A stretch of 64,000 nt of DNA from Cyanophora paradoxa (Eukaryota; Glaucocystophyceae; Cyanophorales; Cyanophoraceae). The notes beneath the pieces are model-generated. The model was given only the letters and a program-made list of their open reading frames with translations, was not told where the DNA came from and did no database searches. The DNA is taken from the NCBI GenBank assembly GCA_004431415.1, contig QPMI01000482.1:248001-312000 (forward strand). Reading direction: 5' to 3'. Below are positions 43,435 to 56,100 of this stretch, in pieces. The number at the start of each line of letters is the position of its first letter. Position 1 is the stretch's first letter. The translations under genes and the position numbers were made by a program.

Positions 43435-45871
43435 ATGGCGGATCCGCCCCCGAAGACGAAGAAGAAGCCTGCGCTGGATATCGAAGGTGCGGTGCTCCGA
43501 CCGCATGTGGCAAATCATATCCCCAAATCAGCTCCTAACGCGCTCGCCGCTCAGTCGCACCGGAGGAAAGGGATTTCACAGTGTGAGTCTGTCCGTAACG
43601 CCGGCCCCAACGCCAGCCGCACTTACCGCGCTCATACGCCAGAACTGCAAGCGGCACGTTTCGGGAAGGTGACCTGCAGATCAACCGCGATGGAATCGTT
43701 ATTGCGGGGCGAAGGTGCGTAATCGCCTACGACCCGGCCCTCGCTCAGCGAGCGAGGCACTCATCGCACCCGCCATCCGCGCAGCGAGGCCAGCGCATCG
43801 TCGAGCACGGGCTCCGTGCGTCCGGAGGCTTGTGAATGAAAGCTATTCTTCTTCGACATAATGAGCGCTGCGCCCGCCCTCCGCGCAGGAGCACGAGGAC
43901 GAGGTCCCGCTGGTTGGCTTGAAGCTCGACGAGATCCAGTTGCTCGAGGTCATCGGCCAGGGCGCCAGCGGCGCGGTTCACCGCGCGCGGCACAAGCCGA
44001 GCGGGCGCATGCTTGCAATAAAGGTTGACCCCGCCGTGCCGTCACTCGCGGCGGCGCCGGTTTCGTTGACCGCGCCGCGCAGATCGTGCCTTTAAACGTG
44101 GTGGAGGAGAAGGTCAGGAAGCAGATCCTGCAGGAGCTCAAGACGCACCACGAAGCCCAGGCGAGCGAGCGAGCCAGCGACCGGCGCCCCACGCCCCGCG
44201 CCGCGCCCCCTCCGAGCTCTCCCCTCCCGCCCGCCCGCGCGCAGAGCAAGCACATAGTACTCTTCCACGACGCCTTCTACTCGGAGGGGAACATCTACAT
44301 CGCGCTGGAGTACATGGACGGGTACAGCCTCCTCGAGGTCGTCAAGGCCGTCGGCACCCTCCCGGAGGTCATCATCGCCAAGATCGCCACGCAGGTGCCG
44401 GCGGTCGCGCCCTGCCTTTCCCCGCCCCTTCCCTGCCCCCCGCGCTGCGCCCTCGCGCACCCCCCGACGCGCCACCGGGGCACAGGTGCTGAAGGGGCTG
44501 GCGTACCTCCACAAGGACAAGCACCTGATCCACAGGTGCGGGGGGCACGCCGCGGAACGCCCGTCGCTGCTTGACGCGCGCCTCGCCAGGGACATCAAGC
44601 CCAGCAACCTGCTGCTCAACTCGCGGGGCCAGGTCAAGGTCGGCGGGGAGGGCCCCCGCCGCCCTCGCCGGGCGGGCGCGGGGCGGCTGACGCCTGCCTC
44701 GTGGGGCGGGGCGTGCAGATCGCGGACTTCGGGGTGTGCGGGCAGCTGGCGAGCTCGCTGAGCACGGAGAAGTGCGCCTCCTGGGTCGGCACCGTCTGCT
44801 ACATGTCGGTCCGCCCCCCCGCGCCAGCCAGCTCCGCCCCGCCGCTCGCCGCCCCCCGCCTCCCGCCCCGCCTCCCCCAGCTGACGCCCCGCGCGCGCCC
44901 CGAAGCCCGAGCGCATCAGCGGGAGCCCGTACGGGTCCGTCGGAGCCCCCGCGCCCCGCCCGCTCCCCTCCCCTCCGCACTGAGCCCAGGCCTCCAGCTA
45001 CGACACGGACATATGGAGCGTCGGCCTCACCGCCCTCGAGCTCGCCCAGGGCCGCTTCCCCTACCCCCCGCCCGGTTCGCCCTCCCGCCGCCCTCCGCAC
45101 GCCGCCGGCGCGCAACCGGCGCTGACTCGCGCCTCTCCCGCAGGGGAGACGATCCGGGCGCTTGGCTTCTGGGAGCTCATGGAGTACATCGTCACGCGCC
45201 CGCCCCCGGTTCCCCCCTCCCCCCTCCCTCCCTCCTCCTCCCCCCCCCTCTTCCCCTCCCCCCGCCACCCCTCGGCTTTCCCGACGAACCCGAAGGCGCC
45301 TCCGGCTCCGAGCGCCCGCCATCAACCCGCCTTGCGGCCGATGGCTGGCGGGCAATGGCTGATGGCGCACCCCCGCGCAGGTCCTCCCCGCCGACAAGTT
45401 CTCGCGCGAGTTCTGCGACTTCGTCAGCGCGTGGTACCCCCTCGCCTCCCCCGCCGGCAGCCCCCCCCCCCCCCCTGAAGGCGGGGCGCAGCCTGAAGAA
45501 GGACCTCTCGGAGCGCCCGACCGCCTCGGAGCTGCTGGTGCGCGCGTCTCCCTGCCCACGCTCCCCCCCGCCCCGTTCCTCTCCCTCCCTCCAGACGGCC
45601 CCGCTCCCCCGCCCTGCCGCCGCGGCCGGCTGCTCACCAAAGACGGGACGCGGCAGGTGCACCCGTTCATCACGAAGTACGCGTTCGAGGACATCGACAT
45701 GGCCGACTGGGTCCGCCGCGCCATCGCCCGCGTCAAGGCCAAGGTGCCCCCGCCCCGCGCCCTCCCCCCCCCCGCAACCAGCCACAGCGCGCCCGCGCGG
45801 GGGCCGGCGGCCGGCTCACGCGGGGCGGGCGGCGGCAGATGCACCCGGGGCGGGGGGCGCGGGGGCGCTGA
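43435..45871 (+). CDS. MAP kinase kinase (STE7/MEK family)
   Basis: A dual-specificity kinase that would activate a MAP kinase. Exon 1 reads [17 protein letters not shown], with a basic-plus-hydrophobic MAPK docking motif (KKKPALDI). A second element, [19 protein letters not shown], resembles the DGDLxVNxDG motif before the kinase domain of plant-type MAPKKs. Kinase elements: [18 protein letters not shown] (Gly loop), MLAIK (Lys), [37 protein letters not shown] joined to [10 protein letters not shown] (catalytic loop split by an intron), [52 protein letters not shown] and [16 protein letters not shown]. Activation-loop Ser/Thr residues lie between GQLA and VGT. The end [14 protein letters not shown] is followed by a short exon ending [10 protein letters not shown]; another frame stays open past this point, so the C-terminus is uncertain. 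Confidence 0.9.
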
Positions 45872-47175
45872 GCCAGTCGACGGAGATGCTGGACGCCCTC
45901 TCCCTCTCCCCGGGGCCGGCCCCCGCTGAGCCCGCCCGCCCGCACCGCCCCGCCCCTCCAACCGCCCCGTGCGCCCCGCGCGGGCCCACGCAGGCCCCGC
46001 CCGCCCCCGCCGAGCGGCCAGGCAGGCAGCATCCAGCCATCATTATTTTGCGCGTCTCGCGCATTTTCCCTCTCCGTCCCCCCCCTCTCGCTCCCCCCTT
46101 CCTCCCCCCCCCTCTCATTAAATCGCCCTTGCTCCTCCCCATACCCCCTTCCTTCTCCTCCCCGTCTTTGCTATCGCATCTCTTGTCGATGAGTCGCCGA
46201 GCGCTAAAATCAGTGTAGGGCTTTAATAACTAGTGCAGATAAGTCCCCGATCGAACCGCGGGACGCTCGGGGCATGTTAGTGTACCCCCCGCCACTCTTG
46301 TTTGAACACGAAGATTCTTTCACACGGTGTCGTTGCGCGGTTCATCGATCATATCCGTTGCCCCTGGGGCCCTGGCTAGCCTAGCAGCCCCCTGTGCATC
46401 CCGAAGTTCCCCAGGAGCTGCAGACCAGCCCCTAGCTGTACGTAGGTCTGCGCACTGTGGCATGCGCATGCACTGACATCGATCATGAGTTCCGGGTTCC
46501 GGCCCGCGGCGGCATCCAGCACTGCGGCAGCGAGGCCCTCGGCGCCGGCCCTGAGGACGGTCAGGAAGCCGCCAGCTGCAGTCCGCATGCAGCTGCGCAT
46601 GCAGACTTATAATTAGCTTGCAATTCAATGATTTTTGCAGTCGTGAACTTAAGCATGGCAATTACGTGTACGTAACTCGGCAAGCATAAATATATCGCAA
46701 CGTTAACAATCATTGAATGCATGCGCAGCTGTGACCGTCGACGTCGGACAGGCCCCCTGAGGCCGGCCCGGCCGCCGGGCGTGAAGGATGCGGAATCCGG
46801 AAGCGCGGCGCGGGCAGCGCAGTAAGCCGTGGCGCTCAGCGCGGCTGCCATCGATATCGAATTCGAAGTCGACTCAGTGATCGGACTACGGTAATACTTT
46901 AGTCGGATTTCAATAATTCAGTTCGGGTACAATAGCGAAGACCAAGCTGACAAGGTGGGGGCCGCCGCCGCCGGACCTTATTTTGTGTGAGCCCTCGAGC
47001 TCGAAGCTTCGAGGCTTGTCGCGGCGCCCGGCGCGGCCGCAGGGATGAACGAACTGAAGAAATAGCTAAAGGATGAAATAATCACTGTACTTGTATATAC
47101 TAGCGCTGTAAAGCCTGGCATCTTGAGAGTAGGTAGTTGATACTAAATTATATGAGAGCGAGCCGGGCGCCGCGC
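45872..47175. other. Intergenic region between convergent genes
   Basis: 1.3 kb spacer. The first part is C-rich sequence following the MAPKK stop. From about 46200 to 47150 it is lower in GC, with short palindromes (GCATGCGCATGC near 46460, GAATTC and TCGA words near 46850). No RNA gene or ORF was recognised. The channel gene's 3' UTR should be at the right end. Confidence 0.55.
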
Positions 47176-50100
47176 CTAATCGCGGTGCGCGTGGGGCGCC
47201 AGCTGCGGGACGGCGGGCTCCTCGGGGACGTACCCCACCAGCGATCCCGGGGTACCGGGGTATGCGGGCCACTCCCCCGCGGCGGGCTCGGGCGCCTGGC
47301 GCTCGCTCCTTCCGGGGCGGGAGGGGCGGGAGGGGCGGGGCCGGCGGCGCCAGGCGGCCTGGAGGAGGTGGGCGGCGTAGGCGCGGGGGAGGCGCGGGTG
47401 CGGCTCCCCGAAGCCGCCCGTCGTGCGGAACTCGGCGAGCAGCTCCCCGCTCTCCCGCAGGTACCTGCCGCCGGCGTGTTCGAGGGGGCGCGCCGGCGTG
47501 CGGGCAGGCGGCACCTGTCGCGGTAGTGCGACTGGACCTCCTTGGCGGGGGTACACGCGGAGGTCAAGGGAGGCCGCGGGGCGGGGGGTACGAGAATGTG
47601 CGGGGGAGTCGCGGGCGAGCTCGGGGGAAAAGGATATCGAACGCCTCGCGTGAAGTAAGCCCTGTCCACGAGGCCGCAGAGGAGAACGTGGAAGTGGATC
47701 TGCCGGGATTCGAATTCGGGAGGCCCGACGGGGGGTAGGATAAGTTCACCCGCCTCCCGTCGGCGGTGGTGGGGATGCGGAGGGTCTGCAGCATTGCCTC
47801 CCGCGCCGCCCGCGGCCCGTCGGCCGGCCCTGCGAAACCGGCTCGATCCTCGCGCGCGAGCCGTGCGACGGTAGAAAGAAAAAGGGGCACCGAGGCCGAG
47901 GGGGCGGCCGAGGGCGCGGAGGAGGGCGGGGACCTGGGCGACGAGCATGTAGCCCGTCGCGTCGGGGTCGAACGCGCGCCACGTCTCCGCGAACCTGGCG
48001 ATGGGATCGCAGGGAGGGCGGGGGCGCGGGGGCGGCGGGGCGGACGCTTCGATGTCGGACTGCTTGACGACGAAGAGGCGCCGCCGCACCACTGCGCCCC
48101 CGCCGCCGTCAGCGCCCCCCGCCCTGGGGCCCGCGCAGCGCCGGGCGGGGCGGGGCGGCGGGAGGGCCGGCGCACCGTCGGCGAAGGCGTCGAGCATGAC
48201 GGCCGCGAAGAAGTTGACCACCACGTACTGCCCGCCCCTGAGTGTCGCGCCCGGCGCGGGGGCCGGGCGGGGGGCGGGGCGGGGGCGGGGGTACCTGGGC
48301 GAGTACCATGAAGGAGACGAAGAAGGCGGGGGCGCCCTCGACGCCGCACGCGCTCCCGAAGCCCTCCGCCGTGCACACCGCCCCGAAGGCCCGCGGGTCC
48401 GCTGCGTACCTGTCCGGCCCCCCGACGCATTCGAGGGGGAGTTCGACGCGAGGGGAGGGGCGGGGAGGGAGGGAGGGGCGGCGCGGACCACATGAGGACG
48501 CTCCAGTTGTCCCCGGAGGCGAGCCTGCGCCGCCGGCCCGGGCGGCGCGTCAGAAGGAGAGGGAGAGGGGGACGGGGCGGGACGGGGCACCGGAAGAGCA
48601 GCAGCAGCGCCGAGCCGGCGTTGCTTCGACGCGCACGCAAGTCAGAAGGAGGGGTGGAGGGGGCCGGGGGGCGGGGCACGTGAAGTTGGCGTCGTCGTTG
48701 AGGGGCCCCGCGATGGGCAGCAGCCCGAAGAGCGTCACCCCCGTCACCGCGTACCTGCGCCCCGCGCCCGCCCCGTCGGCCCCGGCGCCCCGCGGGCGGG
48801 ACCCGGGGCCTAGGGGGGAGCTGGGGCGGGAGCTGGGGCGGGAGCTGGGGGGTGACCGCAGCGCTCGAGAACGGAAGTCGGATGGGAAGCAGTGTAGAGA
48901 AAGCGAGGAGAGGAAAGCAAGGCTACGGGAGTGGAGGAGGAAGCAGGGGGCGCGTGCGGGGGCCGGGGCGGGGGGCGGGGCGGGGGCGGACACGAAGAAG
49001 AGGACGAGGACGATGAGGCCGACGTAGGCGGTCGCCTTCACCGACGACGCCAGCGCCTCCACCAGCGTCATCAGCGACTGCCCGGCCCCCGCACGGGTCG
49101 GCACGAGTCGCCGCCCCGCCGGCGCCGGCCGCGGGGGGGCGGGGGGGCGGACCTTGAAGCGGGGGAAGAGGCGGGCGACGCGGACGATGCGAAGGACGCG
49201 CGCCACGCGCACCACCGACGCCGCCGACGACTGCGCCGCCGAGGCGGGGCGGGTGAGGGGCCGCTGGCTCGAGGAGGGGGGCAGGGGACCTGGGCGCCCA
49301 GGCCCCCGGCGTACGCGTCGAGCACCGCCCCTGCCGCCCCGCCCCGCCCCTCGGCGGCCGGCCCGCAGCGGCTCGCGGGGCGGCGAGCGCGGGCGGCACC
49401 GGCGGCGCAGACGGCGACGACGACGGCGTCGGCGAGGTTGTCGCGCTCGGCGGCGTACTCGCCCCACCCCAGCGCCGCCAGCTGCGCGTGCGCCGGCGAG
49501 GGCCCGCCCCGCGTGAGGCCCCCTGCGGGGCGGGGCGGGGCGCCCCCGCGCGCCTTGGCGAGGTTCTCGAGGCCGAAGAGGACCGTGAAGCCGATGTTCG
49601 TGTACGTCAGCGCCTCCTCGTACTGCGCCGACTGCGCGGCGCAGGGGCGCGGCCGCGTCGGGCCGGGAGCGCCGAGCCCGCGGCGGGCGCAGGCGCTCTC
49701 TCTAGGGCAGCGCGCCTGGCCGTGGTAGTCCATGCAGAGGATGCAGACGTTGAGGACGACGAGCGCCGAGATCGCCGCGTCTGCCCCCGCCCCCGCCGGG
49801 CCCGTCACGAGCGGGCAGGGTCTCGCGGCGGCGGTGGGCGTCGGGGGGGCACCGAAGAGGGGGTGGAGGACGAGGCGGAAGAGGGCGCGGCGGAGGGCGC
49901 CGCGGGGCTCGCGCAGGGCCGGCCGCGGCCGCGTCCTCTCGACGGCCGTCTTCAGGGCGCCCCACCACTGGGGGGCCTAAGGAGGGGTGCGAGGGGCGGG
50001 GGCCGTGGGGCGGACCTGGGCCTGGTCGGGGGCGAGCTTGACGGAGACGCTGCGGGGGGCGCGCCCGCGTGAGGCGCAGCGCGCGGCGAGGCGGCCCGAG

Positions 50101-53100
50101 GCAGAGCGCGGGGCGGGGCGGGGCGGGGCGGACCCCTCCTTCTTGAACCAGCTCCGCGACTCGCTCGTGACGCGCCGGAAGCTCGTCACCGCCACCGCCG
50201 CGAACCTGCGCGCGCTCAGCCGCGGGGGGCGTGCGGGGGCCTGGGGCCGGGCGCGCGCCAGTTGGAGGTGACGAAGACGCCGGTGACGAGGAAGGAGAGG
50301 AAGAAGAGGGAGGCGGCGGGGTTGTGGTCCGTCTGCCCCGCCCCGCCTCAGCTCCTCCCGCCGGGCGATCTCGGGCGGGCCGGGGCGGGGGCGGGCCTTC
50401 ATGGAGAGGTCCACGCCGACGGCGTCGATGGCGTCCCGCATGCGCCCCGTCCAGTCCGACCGCAGCGACGCCACCTGAGGCCGCGGGCGGCGGCCCGCAC
50501 CGCGTCAGGGCGGGCGCGAGGGGCGGGAGGCGGGGGGCGGGGAGGGGGCGCCTCGTAGAGGGTCAGGAGGGCGCTCCCCACGTTGTCCCACGTCTGCCCC
50601 GAAGCGCCCCGCCGGCTTAGCAGCCGGCGGGACTGGGCGGGGCGGGGCGGGGCGGGGTCTCGCCTGGGGCCGGGTCCGCCAGGAGCGCTGCGCGCGGGGC
50701 GCCGCACGTCAGCCAGCGGCTTCGCTCCGCTTCTCAGCGCGGCGGCGGCCCTCACCTCGGTGGTGGCGTTGGTGCGGGGGTCGAGGAAGGGCCCGCGGCA
50801 GTCCGCCCGCCGCTCGACGGCCCGGTCGCTGCACGCCCCGATGCGCCCCGCGAAGAGCTGCATCCCTGCGCGCCCCGTCCCCGCGCATCAGCCGCGTCGA
50901 CTCCCCACTTCCCTGGACGACGGCGGTCCCGCGTGTCGCCGGCTAGCCCCTCTGGCCCGCCCCTTCTCTCTAACAGCGAGGCCTGGGCCCCGAGGGGGCG
51001 GGGCGGGGCGGGGGCCACCGAGGACGGCGTAGAAGCCCCAGAGGACGAGCATGAGGGAGAGGACGCGGAGCATCTTCGGGATCGCCCGCGAGAGCGACCC
51101 CAGCGCGTGCTGCGGGGAAGCCGCTTCAGGCCGAGGGCAGGGGCGGGGAGGGGCGAGGCGGCCTCGGCGGGCGGGCCTGCATGGCGCGGGACTTGGAGAG
51201 GAGCTCGAGGGGCCGCAGGGCGCGCAGCACGTGCATCCCCCGCAGCAGCGCGCCTGGCCGCACTCGCCCTCAGAGGACGAGGGGACGAGGAAGAGGAGGG
51301 GGCGCGAGGGGCGCGCTCTGCTTCTTGTCCGAGGTGTCGGACATGACGATGGTGAGGCTGCGGGGCGGGCGGCGGGGCGGGCTCGGGCGCGCGCTGGGGC
51401 GCGGGGGCGGGGGCGGGGGCGGGGGCGGACAGGGAGGCGATGGCGACGAGGAGGTCGAGCACGTTCCACCTGCCGCCCCGCGGCGCCGGGTCGCGTGGGG
51501 GGGCGTCGGGGGAGGGGGCAGGCGGGGGCCGGCGCACAGCTCGCGGAGGTAGGACTTCCTGTCGAGGAGGAAGCCCTGGGCGAAGACCTTCACGAGCACC
51601 TCCCCCTGCCCCGCCCCCGCGCCTCAGACCGCCCCAGGGCGGGGGCCGGGGCGGGGCGGCGCGCACGACGAAGATGGCGGTGAGGCCGTAGTCGATGTAG
51701 TGCACGATCTGAGGCGGGGGGCGGGGCGCTCGGAGGGGGCGGGGGGGAGCGGAGAGGAGAGCGGGGGGGGCACCTTGAGGACCTTGTAGGGGAGGAGGGG
51801 CCCCTCGATGGCGAGGAGGACGCAGGAGACGAGGATCGGGGGCGTCATCGCCCGGTCCCACCTCTCCGTCTCGATCCACTGCGCCCCCGCCTCCAGCGCC
51901 CCGCGGGCGCCTCGCGCGGGTGGGGGGGAGGGCACCTCGAGGAGGCGCCGGCGGGCGGGGAGGGACGGGGGGAAGAGCCAGAGGGAGTAGCCGGGGCGCA
52001 GGAGCGCCTCGAGGAGGCGGGAGCGGGGCTTGGGCGAGGTCGGCGTCCTCCCCGGCGAGCCCGCCGCCCCGGCGCTGCCCGCCCCGCGCCTCAGAGGGGG
52101 CCCCACGCGCGCTCGACCCCGTCCCCCCGGCGCCGGGCGGAAGAGACTCGAGAGGGGAAGGGGAAAGGGGAGAACCTGTGCGGGGCGGGGCCGGCGGGGC
52201 GCCGCATGCTCTGCGTCCGCTTCAGGCCGAGGGCCTTCATCACCTGCGGGCCGGCGGCGGCGGGGGGCAGGCGTGAGCGAGAGCTCCGGGGCGCGACTGC
52301 CCCCGCGGGGCTCGAGCCCAGAGGAGCTCGGGCTCAGATGAGCTCGGCTCATCAAAGATCTAGATGCGCTCAGATTCGATAGGCTTGGAGCCGATAGGCG
52401 CGATAGCGAGCTCAGAGAAGCTCGGATGGTACAAGCGCGAGCTGAAAAGGGAGGGCTGCGGGGGCGCGCCTTGCCGCCCGGGCTGTGGGCGCCCTCGATG
52501 CGCAGCTGGATCTCGTCCATGGCGAGGAGCGGGCCCGCCGCCTCGCCCCCCTCCACCGCGTAGCCCGCGTCCACGATGCACTGCCCCCGCCCTCAGCGGC
52601 CCCGCGGAGCAGCGGTGCAGGCGGGGCGGGCGACGGCGCCCTCGCACCCGCGCCCCCTTGAGAACGCTCTTGGGGCGCCGGCTCCGCTCCTGCACGCGGC
52701 GGCGCCGCCGTTGTTTAGCATCATCTCCGCGGGCGGGAGCGAGGGGCGAGGGCGCGGCCATCGGGGCGGGCCTCGATGCGGCGGATGTCGCGCTTGCGGC
52801 CGAGCGCCTCCCGCGCCTCCCGCACCCGCGCCGCCCCCTCCAGCCCCCGCCCCAGCCCTGCTCGTGCCCCCAGCTGCCCGTCAGCCGCCCCGCGCGGCCG
52901 GAGCTCCGCGCGGCCGGGCAGCTTGGGGGAGACGGGGCGCACCCATGCTCTTCTGGCGGGGCAGGGGTGGCCGGGGGCGCCCGCCGGCGTCCGTCGAGGC
53001 GCGGCCGCGCTCCACGTCGAACGAGGCCCTGCCGCCCGCGGTCAGACGCCGCGCCGCCCCCGCAGCCCGAGGGCCGCCGGAGGGGATCGAGGGAGAGGGC

Positions 53101-56100
53101 GGGGGACGGGGTGCGGCAGCTGGAGTCCGCGGGGAGGCGAGGGAAAGAAGCGGAGGGAGAAGGGGCGCACCCGCGGTCGATGTCGATGGAGGCCCTGCGG
53201 GGGAAGGGAGCTCGAGTGAGGGAGATGGCAAGGCCAAGGGGGAGGAGCGCACCCCCGGTCGATGTCGAACGAGGCCCTGCGAAATGGAACCGAGTCAGGC
53301 GGGAGCGGCGCGCCGGCCGCGCCGGGGCTCTATCCCCTTGGCGAAGCCGCAAGGGAGGGGCGGGTGTGTGCGCTGCGCTGCTGGGGAGCGGGGCGGGCGG
53401 ACCCGCGGTCGTAGTCGAAGGAGGCAGAGGCGCGCCTGCGGGGCGCGGTGAGGCGCGGGTCGCGCAAATCAGGCCACCCACTCTCCAGTTTCCAGCACCC
53501 CGTCCCTCGCTTTCATCTCTCCAGCTTCTAGGATTGTTGAGAGCAAGTCTAGCTTCAAGCCTCTCGCCCCTGCACGCGTCCTCCTGCTCGTGCGGGGCGG
53601 GCGGGGGCGCGGACCCGGCGTCGCTGGCGCTGTCGCCCTCGTCGTCCGTCGCCCAGGAGCGCGCCGTGTACACGTACCTGCCGGGGGTGAGGGGGCAGGC
53701 CGCCCGAGGCCGGGTTCAGAGGAACACCGGAGGGCGCACCCGAAGGAGGCGCTGGAGCGGGCGGAGAGGGGCGGCGAGGGGCCCCGCGCGGCCCGCGCGG
53801 CCCCGGCCCCGGCGGAGGCGGAGGGCGCGAAGGTCGTGGAGATGCCCGAGGCGGGGGCGGGGGAGGGGCGGGGCGACGCGGCGCGCATCTGGCGGAGGGC
53901 GCGCTGCCCGCGGTACGTCCGCGGGCTCGGCGGCGCGAGCAGCGCCAGCGGCTGCGGCGCCGAGCGGGCAGCGGGGGCCGAGGGGGCGGCCGGCGGGGGC
54001 GGGGCGGGGCTGTCGAGGCGGGGCGAGGAGGAGGGGCGATGACGAGCTTGGGGATGCCGGCAGGGGGCGGGCGCGGGGCTGGGGGCGCCTCCGGGGCGGG
54101 GACGGGGAGTCCGGGCCCGTGACCCGAAGCTGGATGGCGGGGGGGTGAGGGAGGCAGACCCCGGCGGGGCGCGAAGGCCGGGGTGGGGGGGCGGGGCCCG
54201 GGGCCCTCGGGCGGCAGGCGGGGCGGGCTCTGCACGGGGCTCTCCCGCGCCGAGACGGGCCTCGGGCGCACGGGCCCCGGGTCCATGGAGGCCTGCGCGG
54301 CGGCGTCGCGCCCCCGGACGCCCGCGCGACGCGCCGCCCCGGGCGCACCCGCGTGACGAGGTCGATCAGGTCGACGTTCGCGTCCAGCACGAACGACTGC
54401 GAGCGCCGCCGCAGCTGTCGCGGGTGCGGCGGAGCGCCGTGAGCGCCCGCAGCAGAGGCGAGGCACGCTGGACGGACGCACGGCGGAGGGGGCGGTCCCG
54501 TGGAGGTCGTAGCCCCTCAGGACGGTCTTGCGTACGTTCACGAGCTGCGCCGCGCTCGGGTCAGATCGCGCCGGAGCGGGGCAGATGCCACCCGAGGGGA
54601 CCTCGTCGCTGAGGCGGCGCTGCTGGAGGCGGGGCCCCGCCGGGGCCGGCGGGGGCGAGGCGGCGCCGGCCCCCGCGCCCTCCCGCTCCACCTCGGGGAG
54701 GAAAGCGGCGCCCTCGCTGCGCGCCCGACCGTCGGCATCGGCGGCGGCTCCGCCCGAGGGGCGGCGCGCACCGCGCGGAGACGCCGGCGGCCTCCCGCGC
54801 GAGCTCCAGCGCCGCCTCCGCCGCCGCGTCTGCCCGCACGCCCCCTCGCCGAGCGAAGCCAGGGGAGGGAGGGAGGGGAGGGGCCGCACCGGCGGCGCGC
54901 TCGGCGATGCGCGTGCGGGCGCGGGCGGCCCAGCGCTGCAGGCCCGGCGCCGCCCGCCCTCCGCCGTCTTCGCCGCCTGCCGCGCCACAGCGTCAGAGGC
55001 GCCGGCGCACTGGCAGCGGCGCCGCGCCGGCCCGGGCGGCCCTGCGCCCGGCCCGCAGGGCCCGCGAAGACGCGGGAGCTGCTGCTCCCCCGGCGGGGGC
55101 GCGCACCTCGGCGGGGAGGCGGAGCATGGAGCGCTGGCGGCGGAGGCCGGGGCGGGAGGCGCCGCCCTTGAGGCCCGACGCCAGCACCGACGCCCGCCGC
55201 CGCACCGGCACCTGCGAGGCGCGCGCGGGAGAGTCGCTCAGAGAAGCGGTGCGGAGGTCGGGCGGAGCACGGCGGCGCTGCGAGAGGCGAAGCAGAGAGA
55301 AGCGGGGCGGGGCGGGGCGGGCCTTGTAGTCGGCGAACATGGAGTTGAGCATGACGGCCATCGCCCCGTTCAGCACCAGGTACTGCGGGGGCGCCCCGGG
55401 GCGTCGGCGGGGGCGGGGCGGGGCGGGCGGGGGCCGGGGCACCTGGCCGACGACGTAGAGGGCGACGAAGTAGACGAAGACCGCCGGCGTCCCCGTCCGC
55501 GCCATCGCGCTGTACCTGCCCCCGCCCCGCACCCGTCACGCCGGGAGTGGGGTCCGGCGGGCGGGGGGCGCGCGCACATGAGGAACTCCCAGTTGTCGGC
55601 GGTCATGATCTGCGGCGGGGGCGCGGCGTCAGCGGCGAGGCGCTGCGGCGGGGCGGGGCGCTGCGCTCGGGGCGGCGGGGCGGGCCTGGAAGACGGAGAC
55701 GACGGCGCCGCTCCAGAACGAGTCGAAGCTCGCCCGCGCCAGCGTCCGCTGCGGCCGGGCTCAGGCGGGGGCGGCGGGGGGCCGAGAAGCGCGGGGGACC
55801 TGGTAGACGGAGGAGGCGAGGGGCCCCGCCGCCTCGTACTCGGCCCGCACCTCCCCTTGCTGCCCCCGCCTCGCGTGAGGCCGGCGGCGGCGGGCGGGGC
55901 GGGGCGGGGCGGGCCCCCTCGAAGCCGCCCGAGAAGAGAGCCATGCCACAGAGGGCCCCCAGCACGACGTAGAGCCCGAGCATCGGGAGGAAGGCCTGCG
56001 GGGGAACGATTGCTCGAGGCACCCGGGGGCGGGGGCGGGGGCGGGGGGCGGGACCAGCATGAGGCCGGCGGAGCGGACGGCGTCCTTCAGCAGCTTGCGG

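Noticed and set aside
45872-46218. Extension of the MAPKK frame with [16 protein letters not shown]
   Set aside because: It needs a phase the preceding donor does not supply. The phase-matched frame stops at 45871. Left as an alternative C-terminus only.
52364-54148. 594-residue + strand open frame opposite the channel linker
   Set aside because: Arg/Gly-rich shadow of the minus-strand linker exons; no domain, no signal, and it runs through inferred introns.
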